Shown here piece after piece: positions 1-8,107 of a DNA stretch of 64,000 nucleotides. A program made the translations under genes and the position numbers. The notes under the pieces were generated by a model that did no database searches, had not been told where the DNA came from, and saw only the letters and a program-made list of their open reading frames with translations. Position 1 is the first letter of the stretch; the number at the start of each line of letters is the position of its first letter. Origin of the DNA: an uncultured Gammaproteobacteria bacterium (lineage in GTDB: Bacteria > Pseudomonadota > Gammaproteobacteria > Pseudomonadales > Pseudohongiellaceae); contig CAJXRP010000021.1 in the NCBI GenBank assembly GCA_913060495.1, positions 1 to 64,000 on the forward strand, given 5' to 3'.

Positions 1-54
1 TTCTAGCTACGTGCAAATAAATTCCATCCCAGAAACGACGAGATGGGGAGTTTC

Positions 55-1134
55 TTATGAGCGTATCTTTCCAGCAATAATCAGCTCGCACATCTGTTGC
101 AAGATATGCGTCTTCTTAACCATCATCGCAAAGCGCTTATCCTTCGTGAGACCCTGATAATAGCGATAGTAAATCTGCTGACCAATTACCGCGAGCCTAA
201 ACAAGCCGAACACAAAGTAGAACGGGAAGTTGTCTACAGCAATGCCCGTCTTCTCTTGGAAGCGCGCGACGATCTCAGCACGAGTGGGCGCACCATCGAT
301 ATCACTTGGCATGGTTCTATATTCTCGGAAGAAATCGGGATCTCCTGTTTCAACCCAATAACCAAGGGTGCATCCTAGGTCCATTAATGGATCACCAACG
401 GTAGCCATCTCCCAATCTAGAACCCCAATCACATTCAGCGGGTTATCGATGGAGAAAATCACATTATCCATCTTGTAGTCATTATGAATAACACTAGCCT
501 TGCCACTCTCTGCCGGCATATTGTCATTCAACCATTGCATAGTTGCATCGCAGTTAATCGTGTCTGGAGTTACCGCATCGCCCCAGCGCTTGCACCAACC
601 CTCAACCTGACGCTTAACGTAGCCTTCGGGTCGGCCGAAGGTGTCGAGTCCCGCTTCAACGAGATCAACCGAATGAAGCTCACTTAACACATCGAAAAAA
701 TTGAAGAGCTGCTGTCTAATTTCATCAGGACTAAGATTCAAACTTTGCGGATACTCTCTACGGATAACCAAACCTTCTATATAGGTCATCAAGTAAAAAT
801 CGCAGCCGAAAATTTCGTGATCCTCGCAAAAGTGAACCGGTACTGGCCCATAGGAATAGACTTTTTCTAGCGCCGATAGAATCTTAAATTCCCTAGACAT
901 GTCATGGGCCGACTTTACTGTGCTTCCAAAAGGTGGTCTACGCAGCACCCATTTTTCATTGCCGCTAGTCAACAGATAGGTAAGATTGGAGAATCCTCCG
1001 GGGAACTGCTTAACCTCTAGGCTTGCCGCCGCGCTACCGAGTACCGGCTCAAGGTACTGACGCAGAATATTGAGATCCAACTCTTCGCCCTCACGTATAG
1101 TGCCGGCTTGATCGACTAATTCGTTGTTCGTCAA
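55..1134 (-). CDS. APH-like phosphotransferase family protein (ACAD10/11 N-terminal type)
   Basis: A 359-residue protein with the aminoglycoside-phosphotransferase/choline-kinase fold. The catalytic loop HNDYKMDN is at about residues 217-224 and the metal-binding segment DWEMATVGDP at 240-249. The N-terminal nucleotide-binding part carries the GGFSNLTY loop near residue 46 and the KWVLRRPP strand. Proteins of this type commonly sit beside acyl-CoA dehydrogenases, and in animals are fused to them (ACAD10/11), where they phosphorylate 4-hydroxyacyl-CoAs; a role in hydroxy-acid catabolism is therefore inferred. The start is TTG with AAGGA seven bases upstream. It is the last gene of a minus-strand group with the phosphatase (16-bp gap) and two dehydrogenases. 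Antibiotic resistance is not suggested by this context. Confidence 0.85.
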   Translation of the reverse strand: MTNNELVDQAGTIREGEELDLNILRQYLEPVLGSAAASLEVKQFPGGFSNLTYLLTSGNEKWVLRRPPFGSTVKSAHDMSREFKILSALEKVYSYGPVPVHFCEDHEIFGCDFYLMTYIEGLVIRREYPQSLNLSPDEIRQQLFNFFDVLSELHSVDLVEAGLDTFGRPEGYVKRQVEGWCKRWGDAVTPDTINCDATMQWLNDNMPAESGKASVIHNDYKMDNVIFSIDNPLNVIGVLDWEMATVGDPLMDLGCTLGYWVETGDPDFFREYRTMPSDIDGAPTRAEIVARFQEKTGIAVDNFPFYFVFGLFRLAVIGQQIYYRYYQGLTKDKRFAMMVKKTHILQQMCELIIAGKIRS

Positions 1135-1150
1135 AGCGAATTCCTTTGCT

Positions 1151-1876
1151 TTATCTGTAGGTGATCATTTCTAGCAAGTCCGATCGTTCAAGATGGGGCA
1201 AGCTATTGAACTGGGTCAAGGATACCTTTCCTTGCCCATATTTAACACGGCTCACGGAACTATTGCGCACCATCCAGTTTGTGGTGATAACTGCCTGATC
1301 GGGAAATTGTAATACCCTTTGCAGCACCATAGCTATAACTCCACCAGAGGTTGAGATCAAGACGCGCGAACCGCTGTTATGCTTTGCCATGATCTCATCG
1401 ATCGCCGCATAAACACGGCTCTGGAAATCTTGCCAGTATTCGAAGTTGCCGTCTTCCGCAGCAGGCTTCAGCTCACCGCGAATCCATTTCGCACAGGCAG
1501 CCTCAAACACAGTCTGGAATAGACGCTCATCTTTAATGGGCCAAGGAAAAGGCGTATCAAAGCCCTCGTTTGCGGCATGGTCGCGCAGATACACGCGCAT
1601 CAAGGGATCGCCGTTGTATTCATTGAAGGCGGGGTTTTCGATAGAAGCGGTGGGCGCACCTTTGACCAAGGGCAGCAACTCGTGGGCCGTCTCTTTCTGC
1701 CGCAGCAGCGTGCCGCTATAGACATGATCGAACTGCTCGCCCAAGTCCTGCCAATGCCGGGAAAGAATCTTAACTTGCTCGACACCCTTCTCGCTTAGTT
1801 TGTCGTAAGATGCTTTGCCGAATGACGCCTGCCCGTGGCGAACTAATATTAGTTCGCTCACGGAGTAGATATCCAA
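1151..1876 (-). CDS. Histidine phosphatase family protein (phosphoglycerate mutase-like)
   Basis: A 241-residue member of the histidine phosphatase superfamily. The N-terminal catalytic motif LVRHGQA has its phospho-accepting histidine at about residue 14, and a C-terminal STSGGVIAMVL segment matches the usual second conserved block, though the second His of that block is not obvious there. It lies between the APH-like gene and two acyl-CoA dehydrogenases on the same strand, so it may hydrolyse a phosphorylated intermediate made by the APH-like kinase; this is inference from context only. The start used is TTG. A GTG five codons downstream, closer to the conserved strand, is an alternative, and neither has a strong ribosome-binding site. 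Confidence 0.82.
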   Translation of the reverse strand: MDIYSVSELILVRHGQASFGKASYDKLSEKGVEQVKILSRHWQDLGEQFDHVYSGTLLRQKETAHELLPLVKGAPTASIENPAFNEYNGDPLMRVYLRDHAANEGFDTPFPWPIKDERLFQTVFEAACAKWIRGELKPAAEDGNFEYWQDFQSRVYAAIDEIMAKHNSGSRVLISTSGGVIAMVLQRVLQFPDQAVITTNWMVRNSSVSRVKYGQGKVSLTQFNSLPHLERSDLLEMITYR

Positions 1877-1913
1877 CTATTGGGATTGTTAGAGAGAGTC
1901 ATGAAAACTTCTC

Positions 1914-3047
1914 TTAGAGCGACGCGAATCGCTCGGTATGGTAATCAGTATTACCAAACATGATTTCAGCAGCGGTGACAGACTTGAAAAGATGGCCAAC
2001 GTCCAACTCTTCAGTCATGCCGATACCGCCATGAATCTGAATAGCCTCCTGACCAACTTTCTGTATCGCCTTACCGATACGACTCTTTGCCGCAGAAACC
2101 GCCTTAGTTTTCTCTAGCGCATCTTCACCGCCGTCTAGCTTCATCGCCGCCATGATCACAATTGAACGCGCCAATTGGCATTCGATAAACATATCTGCCA
2201 TACGGTGTTGCAATGCCTGGAACGTACCGATAGCCGTGCCGAACTGCTTGCGCGTCTTACTGTACTCTACAGTCTTGTGTAACAACGATTCCATCGCTCC
2301 AACTGCTTCGGCACTCACCGCAAGCGTGGCGCGATCGACACTGTTTTGCAATGCCTGCAAAGCAGAGCCAGAGGCTCCTAGTCTTTGTGAAGCTGGAACG
2401 CTAACGTCTTTTAAGCTGATTTCTGCAGACTTCTTCCCGTCTACATTCGCAAACGCTTGAATCGATACACCAGCACTCGATGCATCTACCATAAATACCG
2501 AAACACCCTCACTGTCCGTTGCTGCACCGGACTCACGAGCCACAACCAACAAGGTCTCGGCGTTCGATCCATTCAAGACTGCCGTCTTGCTGCCATTCAG
2601 CACGACAGTGTCGCCATCAGTGACTGCAGAAGTCTTAATATTGGCGAGATTAAAGCGACTACCAGGCTCTGCATAGGCGCAGGCTAGTTGCAATTTACCT
2701 TCCATAATCTTAGGCAGTAGCTCGGCCTTTTGCTCTGCACTGCCCTGTTCGCTGATCACTCCACCTGAAAGCACAGCATTCGCAATGAAGGGCTCAACTA
2801 ACATCGCCTTACCGAATTCTTCCATCATCACCGCAAGGTCTACGGCAGCACCGCCGAAGCCTCCATCCTCTTCCTTAAAAGGAACGGTCAGCCAACCTAG
2901 CTCGGCAAAAAGATCCCAGTTTTCCTGACTAAACCCTTGCTCGCTAGCAATAATCTGGTTACGTGTATCAAAGTCATAACTTTTATAAACAAATTTCTGC
3001 ACACTCTCTTGCAGCATTTGTTGTTCTTCAGTGTTCGAAAAATCCAC
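1914..3047 (-). CDS. Acyl-CoA dehydrogenase (smaller member of a pair)
   Basis: A 377-residue flavin-dependent acyl-CoA dehydrogenase, full length for the family. Recognisable parts are the N-terminal helical domain, the middle beta-domain with ACAYAEPGS (FAD/substrate loop), the YSKTRKQFG helix that contacts FAD, and the C-terminal IQIHGGIGMTEE segment. It would oxidise an acyl-CoA to the 2-enoyl-CoA, passing electrons to ETF. It starts at GTG with AGAGGA at good spacing. It follows a second dehydrogenase (56-bp gap to the likely start of the next reading frame upstream). Sizes of about 400 and 377 residues resemble the paired FadE subunits that form mixed tetramers in actinobacterial steroid side-chain degradation; a heteromeric enzyme is possible but not shown. 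The substrate is unknown. Confidence 0.92.
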   Translation of the reverse strand: MDFSNTEEQQMLQESVQKFVYKSYDFDTRNQIIASEQGFSQENWDLFAELGWLTVPFKEEDGGFGGAAVDLAVMMEEFGKAMLVEPFIANAVLSGGVISEQGSAEQKAELLPKIMEGKLQLACAYAEPGSRFNLANIKTSAVTDGDTVVLNGSKTAVLNGSNAETLLVVARESGAATDSEGVSVFMVDASSAGVSIQAFANVDGKKSAEISLKDVSVPASQRLGASGSALQALQNSVDRATLAVSAEAVGAMESLLHKTVEYSKTRKQFGTAIGTFQALQHRMADMFIECQLARSIVIMAAMKLDGGEDALEKTKAVSAAKSRIGKAIQKVGQEAIQIHGGIGMTEELDVGHLFKSVTAAEIMFGNTDYHTERFASL

Positions 3048-3103
3048 AATAATTCCTCTTTAAATCTGTCTACAATTTCAGCTTAAAATCTACGTCGATT
3101 TAC

Positions 3104-4303
3104 TTAAAGACCCAATACGGCCTTGCTGATAATGTTGCGTTGAATTTCATTCGAGCCACCGAATATCGATAGCTTCCTGTTATTAAAATAGGTCAATGCT
3201 GCAGCCGCGGAACTTCCGGGGCCAACTGCTTCACCCTGAAAGCCGTCTTCAAACTGCTCAGGCACAAAGGGTAGACAATTGTAACCAGCCAAATCGACGA
3301 ACATTTCATCCATCTCTTGGGCAAGTTCTGTTCCTACAATTTTTAGGATCGAAGATTCAGGGCCAGGTGCCTTGCCTACGCTCAATGCTGCCAAGGTTCG
3401 CAGCTCAGAATATTCTAAGGCTTGAAGCTCTATATCAACTTGGGCGAGCTTCGTCTTGAAAGCGGAATTCTCTAGCATCGTGCCACCGAAACCATCGTCA
3501 GTATTGCCGGCTAGTCGTTTCAATGCGGCAAGACGACGCTTACCACGAGGAACTCCCGAAATATTTGTGCGCTCATGGGTAAGCAATACTTTGGCGTAGG
3601 TCCAACCCTTGTTCTCTTCGCCAATTAAATTGCTTGCCGGCACTCGAACGTCATCGAAGAATACTTCGTTAACCTCCGCGTGACCATCTAATAACACGAT
3701 CGGTTTAAGTGTGATGCCTGGAGTCTTCATGTCGATCAGCAAGAAACTAATTCCTTCCTGCTTCTTAACGCTGGTGTCGGTACGAACTAGGCAAAAAATC
3801 CAATCCGCATATTGTCCATAGGTATTCCAAGTCTTGCTACCGTTGACAACATAGTCATCGCCATCTCTCACTGCAGACGTCTTCAAAGAAGCCAGATCTG
3901 ACCCCGAATTCGGCTCAGAGTATCCCTGACACCACCACACATTGCTCTCTAGAATGTCCGGTAAGAACCGCTGCTTCTGCTCATCAGAACCATAGGCCAT
4001 GATGACGGGAGCGACCATCTTCATCCCAAAGGGGACGGGTTCTGGCGCACCGATCAAACCCATCTCAGTCGCGAAAATATGCTTCTGAGTTGCAGTCCAG
4101 CCAGTTCCACCGTGTTCAGCGGGCCAGTTGGGCGCAGCCCAACCCTTCCTATATAGAATCTTCTGCCAGTCAACTAATTCCTCTTTGCTCAAACGAATGC
4201 CGGCGTCTATCTTTGCCCGGTATTCGGCCGGAAAATCGTTCTGTAGAAACTCTCGAACCTCGGTTTCGAATTGAAGTTCTTCAGCGGTAAAGTCAGCGTT
4301 CAA
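3104..4303 (-). CDS. Acyl-CoA dehydrogenase (larger member of a pair)
   Basis: A 399-residue acyl-CoA dehydrogenase. It shows the FAD-loop stretch CQGYSEPNSGSDLASL, the LLTHERTNISG segment of the C-terminal helical domain, and the terminal signature IFGGSNEIQRNI. I place the start at TTG (4303) because AGGAG lies seven bases upstream and the protein then begins NADFTAEELQFE, a normal dehydrogenase N-terminus. An ATG 14 codons further upstream has no such site. It is the first gene of the minus-strand group with the second dehydrogenase, the phosphatase and the APH-like kinase. It probably acts on a branched, cyclic or otherwise non-standard acyl-CoA, since such pairs are typical of accessory degradation routes; the substrate is unknown. 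Confidence 0.9.
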   Translation of the reverse strand: MNADFTAEELQFETEVREFLQNDFPAEYRAKIDAGIRLSKEELVDWQKILYRKGWAAPNWPAEHGGTGWTATQKHIFATEMGLIGAPEPVPFGMKMVAPVIMAYGSDEQKQRFLPDILESNVWWCQGYSEPNSGSDLASLKTSAVRDGDDYVVNGSKTWNTYGQYADWIFCLVRTDTSVKKQEGISFLLIDMKTPGITLKPIVLLDGHAEVNEVFFDDVRVPASNLIGEENKGWTYAKVLLTHERTNISGVPRGKRRLAALKRLAGNTDDGFGGTMLENSAFKTKLAQVDIELQALEYSELRTLAALSVGKAPGPESSILKIVGTELAQEMDEMFVDLAGYNCLPFVPEQFEDGFQGEAVGPGSSAAAALTYFNNRKLSIFGGSNEIQRNIISKAVLGL

Positions 4304-4546
4304 TGTAAATCTCCTGTTGTTCTGGGCTATAACGGCCCTGATCATCCCACTTGAGGGCTAATCGCGACGAATAATGCATTTATCTAGAATTTGCGTGTCT
4401 AAACTGAAAGTGAGCAAAGATTACCATTATTCCCACTTCTTGATAAGCAATAATCGAGCGATTGCTCGGAATTTCACAGACCCCATAAATCGGGTTGATA
4501 TGGCGCAGTTTTCTCGAATTATTTAACATCAAATGGGAATCTCACG

Positions 4547-4576
4547 TTGGATTTAAATCCTCAATTACGGTATCCT
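4547..4576 (+). promoter_or_regulatory. Possible sigma-70 promoter for the Pal-like gene
   Basis: The 363-bp gap between the divergent dehydrogenase and Pal-like genes is AT-rich. TTGGAT at 4547-4552 and TATCCT at 4571-4576 are separated by 18 bases and would give a leader of roughly 85 bases. The match is moderate and no transcript data exist. I recognise nothing else in the gap apart from a short inverted repeat at 4455-4468. Confidence 0.35.
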
Positions 4577-4667
4577 TCGCCCTCATTTTAAGACGCTGTA
4601 ATTCCAAGCAAAAATCGGAAAAACAGCAAAAGCACAGACTTCCACTAGATACTCCTTAGGAGATGAC

Positions 4668-5207
4668 ATGAAATTCTCTCAATCAACTAAATTTGCACTG
4701 CTTTTCGTTGCCCTATTCAGCCTTGCCGCTTGTAGCTCAACTGGCGAAGAAGCCGTTAACGAAGCAGCAGCTGAGACCGAATCCGGCATTGACGCGACTA
4801 CTAGGCGCACGCAAGAGCTAGCAGCCGAAGCAGCAGCCCGCGCCGCAGCAGCCGAAGCACGGATAGCACAAGCAGCACTCAACACAGACACCTTCTACTT
4901 CGACTTCGACGTGTCTGAATTCCGCCCTGCAGACCGTGATGTACTAACTTTTCACGCTCGAGACCTAGCCGCTAATTCAAACAAGCGAATTCGTCTAGAA
5001 GGTCACGCAGATGAGCGCGGCACAAGAGAATACAACCTTGCATTGGGCGAACGCCGTGCAGAGGGAATACAGAACTATCTCATCGTTAATGGCGCTTCAC
5101 GCAACCAGATAGAGATTGTTAGCTATGGCGAGGAACGCCCTGCAGATCGTGGCACAAATGACCGCGCCTATCAGCAGAATCGACGAGTACAAATCGTTAC
5201 TCCTTAG
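4668..5207 (+). CDS. Pal-like OmpA-family outer-membrane lipoprotein
   Basis: A 179-residue lipoprotein. The N-terminal signal ends in the lipobox LAAC (Cys at about residue 22). Residues 28-70 form an alanine/glutamate-rich, probably helical, tether. The C-terminal half is an OmpA-like peptidoglycan-binding domain with FYFDFDVSEFRP, EGHADERGTREYNLALGERR and a terminal NRRVQIV. The domain would anchor the outer membrane to the cell wall by binding diaminopimelate. The start is supported by TAGGAG five bases upstream, and a strong terminator follows. It is not next to tolB or tolA, so it may be an additional Pal paralogue rather than the Tol-Pal component. No cpoB is adjacent. Confidence 0.88.
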   Translation: MKFSQSTKFALLFVALFSLAACSSTGEEAVNEAAAETESGIDATTRRTQELAAEAAARAAAAEARIAQAALNTDTFYFDFDVSEFRPADRDVLTFHARDLAANSNKRIRLEGHADERGTREYNLALGERRAEGIQNYLIVNGASRNQIEIVSYGEERPADRGTNDRAYQQNRRVQIVTP

Positions 5208-5277
5208 TAGTTTATTACTACACCAGGATCGAGTAACGCATTAAAGAGTATCAACTGAATTTTTCAGTTTGGAAGTT

Positions 5278-5307
5278 AGGCCGAACCTTGTGTTCGGCCT
5301 TTTTTTT
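5278..5307 (+). terminator. Rho-independent terminator after the Pal-like gene
   Basis: A perfect 9-bp stem (AGGCCGAAC at 5278-5286 with GTTCGGCCT at 5292-5300) with a 5-base loop is followed directly by seven T. The tract lies only on the plus strand, so it serves the Pal-like gene and not the convergent esterase. Confidence 0.92.
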
Positions 5308-5332
5308 GCCAACACAAAAATGGCATTGCCTG

Positions 5333-6304
5333 CTAACTAGGGAACACCCGTCGTAGCTGCGCACCAATCTTTGCCAGCGCTGCCATTCCCGCAGGTATTC
5401 CGCCCGCGAAAGACACGAACGCGTGGATCATGTCGGTGTAACACACGTGCTCAACTTCGACGCCATATTCCGCCAGACGTTTTGCGAATGCCTCTCCTTC
5501 ATCTCGTAGCGGATCGAAACCGGCAGTAATCACCATGGCTGGCGGGAGATCTGAAAGATTTGCCAGCAGCGATGAGACAAGAGGATCAACCGCCCGCTCT
5601 TCTGATTCCAGGAAATGACTTCGAAACCACTGCTTATCGGCTTTGGTGAGAAAATAGCCCTCCGCAAACTCCTCAATTGAGGGGAATCCAAATTGGTAAT
5701 CGATTCCGGGGTATATCTGAACCTGATAAAAGGGCTGCCTAATCTTATGCTGCTTGCACAGCAGCATAACCGCTATCGAAATATTGCCTCCGGCACTATC
5801 GCCACCGATAGCGATTCGGCTGGTATCGATACCTAACTCGTCTCCTGAGCTCAGTAGCCAAGTATAGAAATCGAGGCCATCCTGATAGATTCCTGCAGAT
5901 TTCGTTTCCGGCGCTAAACGGTATTCGGCCGAAAACACCACACAATTCCCCAGCTGCGCCAGCTGTTGAGCGAGAGTGTCGTAACCATCCAGCGTACCCA
6001 GAACATGACCACCACCATGGAAGAACAGCAGTGCCGGCTGCGGCTCATTAGAGAGAGACTTAGGTTGATAGCGCCTGGCCCTCAGTTGATGGCTGCCGCT
6101 ACTCGGCAGCCAATGGTCCGTAATATTTTGCTCATCACAATTTGGAGGGGCGAAGGGATTGCCTAGCGACTCACGCATGGCGCGCGCCTCCTCAGCTGTG
6201 CATTCGCAGAGCTGCTTCTGGCGTGATGAGGCTCTAGCCACCTTCGCAGCCATCGGATGCAGCTCATCGGCACGCTCAGCTACCGAGCTAATTAATTCTG
6301 TCAT
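5333..6304 (-). CDS. Alpha/beta hydrolase, hormone-sensitive-lipase-like esterase
   Basis: A 323-residue esterase of the HSL (family IV) type. The oxyanion-hole motif HGGGH is at residues 96-100 and the nucleophile elbow GDSAGGN at 168-174 (Ser170). An Asp in the DPLRDEG segment and a His in MIHAFVSFAGG complete the expected triad. It has a cap-forming N-terminal region of about 85 residues and no signal peptide, so it is probably cytoplasmic. It would hydrolyse short or medium carboxylic esters. No clear ribosome-binding site precedes the ATG at 6304. It lies 33 bp downstream of the DUF4105 gene on the same strand and could be co-transcribed. Confidence 0.88.
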   Translation of the reverse strand: MTELISSVAERADELHPMAAKVARASSRQKQLCECTAEEARAMRESLGNPFAPPNCDEQNITDHWLPSSGSHQLRARRYQPKSLSNEPQPALLFFHGGGHVLGTLDGYDTLAQQLAQLGNCVVFSAEYRLAPETKSAGIYQDGLDFYTWLLSSGDELGIDTSRIAIGGDSAGGNISIAVMLLCKQHKIRQPFYQVQIYPGIDYQFGFPSIEEFAEGYFLTKADKQWFRSHFLESEERAVDPLVSSLLANLSDLPPAMVITAGFDPLRDEGEAFAKRLAEYGVEVEHVCYTDMIHAFVSFAGGIPAGMAALAKIGAQLRRVFPS

Positions 6305-6337
6305 AGAGGAGTCGCTACCGCGGCTGACCGCGATTTA

Positions 6338-7726
6338 TCAGAAGAATTTATTTTTCGGCTTAGCGGGCTCAAAACCCACCAACCAAATTAATAATGTAAA
6401 TAGAGCAAAGCCAGGTAGAACATGCACGCCGATTTCCATAGTAGATTGATCGACCAATTGCATGAAGGTCACCGTCGCGTAGGCGATCATTCCAAGCAGA
6501 TGCGCCATCATGTAGTAGTTCAAAAATGGTGTGCTGTTATGGGTCATGGGCCAAGGTTTACAAAACAGCAGCCAACGCATTGCCACGAGTATGCCTAAGA
6601 GATCCGTAGGCCAGAATAACAAGAGGTTAATATTGTGGTGTAAATCCAGATGCTCGGACACGAACCAACTTCCCAACATGAGTATGCCGTAAATACCGCT
6701 AAACAAAGCCGTCACGATACCCAGCAAGCCCAGCAGGCGAAAATTAATTCCCGGAAGCTTTAAGCCGATTCTAGAATGAGTCGCGAAATACGACATGGGG
6801 ATTTTCTTTAACATCAATAACAACAGCAACACAGGAGCCAAGAGGCCGACCGAGGCCACCTGATAGGGGTCTGTCTCTACAGTTGGCGGAGCAAACAACA
6901 TTATCTCTTGTGAGTCAGACAACAGCTTATTGCGAACCCCATTCTCCGCAACATCGGATTCAACAAGATACAGACTCTCTCGAAGTTTAAGCGGCAGAAA
7001 CATCTCCTCCCATTCGCTCATTGGTCGATCGATATTACTGTTCATCAACACATCGAGAGAAAACCCAATCACCGCCACCGACTCATAGTGCGTCTTAACT
7101 TGATCACGAAATGTACTATCAGTAACACCATCATTCGCGCCTGCGATTCGGCCAGACAAGGCCTCGTCTAGATAATCACGCACCCGTGTTGTGCAGTTAT
7201 CGAAAAAATACTGATACGGATACACTATATTCTCTGCTTGCAGATTCCAAAGCAGACGACGGTAAAGAATTTCTTTCTGCGGATTGCTTAAGTTGATTTT
7301 GTCTTGCCAAACACTGCGCTCCTGAGAGCGATACATGGCAAATTCCTGATTGGGTGATTGAGTACCCAATTCGTAGTTCATTATTCCTTTGAAAAAATTG
7401 TAGGAGAATGAAGCTGGGCCGCCGTTTATTCGAAATACACCCCAGTTAAAGACCACGTCAGTATTGGCATTTTCGTCAATGACCCTTAGCGCAGTATGGC
7501 CAAAATTGTCGTACACCATGTCACCCACATCGACGGTAATTAGGTAAAAGTGGACGCTGCTCATATCCGCAGGCAAGGAGTACTCATCTGGCGACTCGAT
7601 GGCCTCCAGTGCCGAAGCGCTAGAGTGTGGAAGTATTGTGAGCGCGAGAAATAACAGCCATGCCGCGCAGACAGGCGTTAATAGCCAGCGAGGTGCATAT
7701 TGGCCTGCTTGAGGAAGTGAAATCAT
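6338..7726 (-). CDS. DUF4105 domain-containing membrane protein
   Basis: A 462-residue protein from the start chosen here (ATG at 7726). That start gives a hydrophobic leader (RWLLTPVCAAWLLFLALTIL) before the conserved domain. The frame stays open for another 55 codons upstream, but that part reads through a terminator-like hairpin and is less credible. The DUF4105 domain occupies about residues 45-260 and contains NFGHTALRV, FNWGVF and a DNCTTR motif. The Cys/His pattern in this family suggests a papain-like fold, but activity is unproven. The C-terminal 150 residues hold about five hydrophobic segments. Likely located in the inner membrane with the domain outside the cytoplasm. Function unknown. 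Confidence 0.8.
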   Translation of the reverse strand: MISLPQAGQYAPRWLLTPVCAAWLLFLALTILPHSSASALEAIESPDEYSLPADMSSVHFYLITVDVGDMVYDNFGHTALRVIDENANTDVVFNWGVFRINGGPASFSYNFFKGIMNYELGTQSPNQEFAMYRSQERSVWQDKINLSNPQKEILYRRLLWNLQAENIVYPYQYFFDNCTTRVRDYLDEALSGRIAGANDGVTDSTFRDQVKTHYESVAVIGFSLDVLMNSNIDRPMSEWEEMFLPLKLRESLYLVESDVAENGVRNKLLSDSQEIMLFAPPTVETDPYQVASVGLLAPVLLLLLMLKKIPMSYFATHSRIGLKLPGINFRLLGLLGIVTALFSGIYGILMLGSWFVSEHLDLHHNINLLLFWPTDLLGILVAMRWLLFCKPWPMTHNSTPFLNYYMMAHLLGMIAYATVTFMQLVDQSTMEIGVHVLPGFALFTLLIWLVGFEPAKPKNKFF

Positions 7727-7876
7727 GCGGACTTTAAGGACCACTGTCTTGTTTTTGTGATTGCGGGAATTTTGTAATCTTATCAAAGATATACTATTGA
7801 TCAAACAAACAAAAACATAGGCTTTCAGACCCGGTTTATCGACGATAGCGGATACTCGATGCACAGACCGATAGGC

Positions 7877-7922
7877 ATAAAAAATCCCCACTCCCTAACC
7901 GCCATTAGTTGAGTGAGGATTT
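7877..7922 (-). terminator. Terminator-like hairpin, minus strand
   Basis: The arms AAATCCCCACTC (7882-7893) and GAGTGAGGATTT (7911-7922) pair over 12 positions with one mismatched or wobble position. On the minus strand the hairpin runs into six T. No protein gene on that strand lies directly upstream, which is why a small RNA or an attenuated leader is considered. Confidence 0.55.
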
Positions 7923-8050
7923 GCGGCAGACCGTGCTACCAGCAAACAGGCTAATTAGTCGGGGTATTGCGAGGTTGCCTGTCGCTAGCTCTTCTCCGCG
8001 AAGGATTTAAGAGTACGCGGGTGAGTCTGAACAGAATCTGAATGAGAACT
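7880..8050 (-). ncRNA. Candidate structured small RNA of unknown class (approximate ends)
   Basis: The gap between the DUF4105 start (7726) and the aldo/keto reductase (8108) is 381 bp. On the minus strand it ends in a terminator-like hairpin (7882-7922) with no coding gene feeding it. Upstream of the hairpin are complementary segments: ACAGGC 7945-7950 with GCCTGT 7977-7982, enclosed by GCTA and TAGC, and CCGCG 7996-8000 with CGCGG 8016-8020. These could form a compact RNA of about 165 bases. A weak TATCAT (complement of 8054-8059) could be a -10 box. I do not recognise 6S, tmRNA, SRP RNA or a known riboswitch. It might instead be a leader for the DUF4105 gene. Confidence 0.3.
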
Positions 8051-8107
8051 AACATGATAGAATCTCTACCGATTTAACGGGCACTAAAGTATGGAAAGGA
8101 ACAAACC

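Noticed and set aside
4455-4468. Inverted repeat CGAGC-GATT-GCTCG upstream of the dehydrogenase operon
   Set aside because: Short arms and no match to a known regulator site. It is kept as a note only.
7727-7891. Upstream extension of the DUF4105 protein by 55 codons
   Set aside because: It would read through a terminator-like hairpin and put an uncharged, non-signal region before the real hydrophobic leader. The internal ATG is preferred.
7880-8050. 6S RNA, tmRNA or a selenocysteine tRNA in the structured gap
   Set aside because: Neither strand shows the long closing stem and central bubble of 6S, the tRNA-like ends of tmRNA, or a UCA anticodon arm of tRNA-Sec, so only an unclassified candidate is reported.
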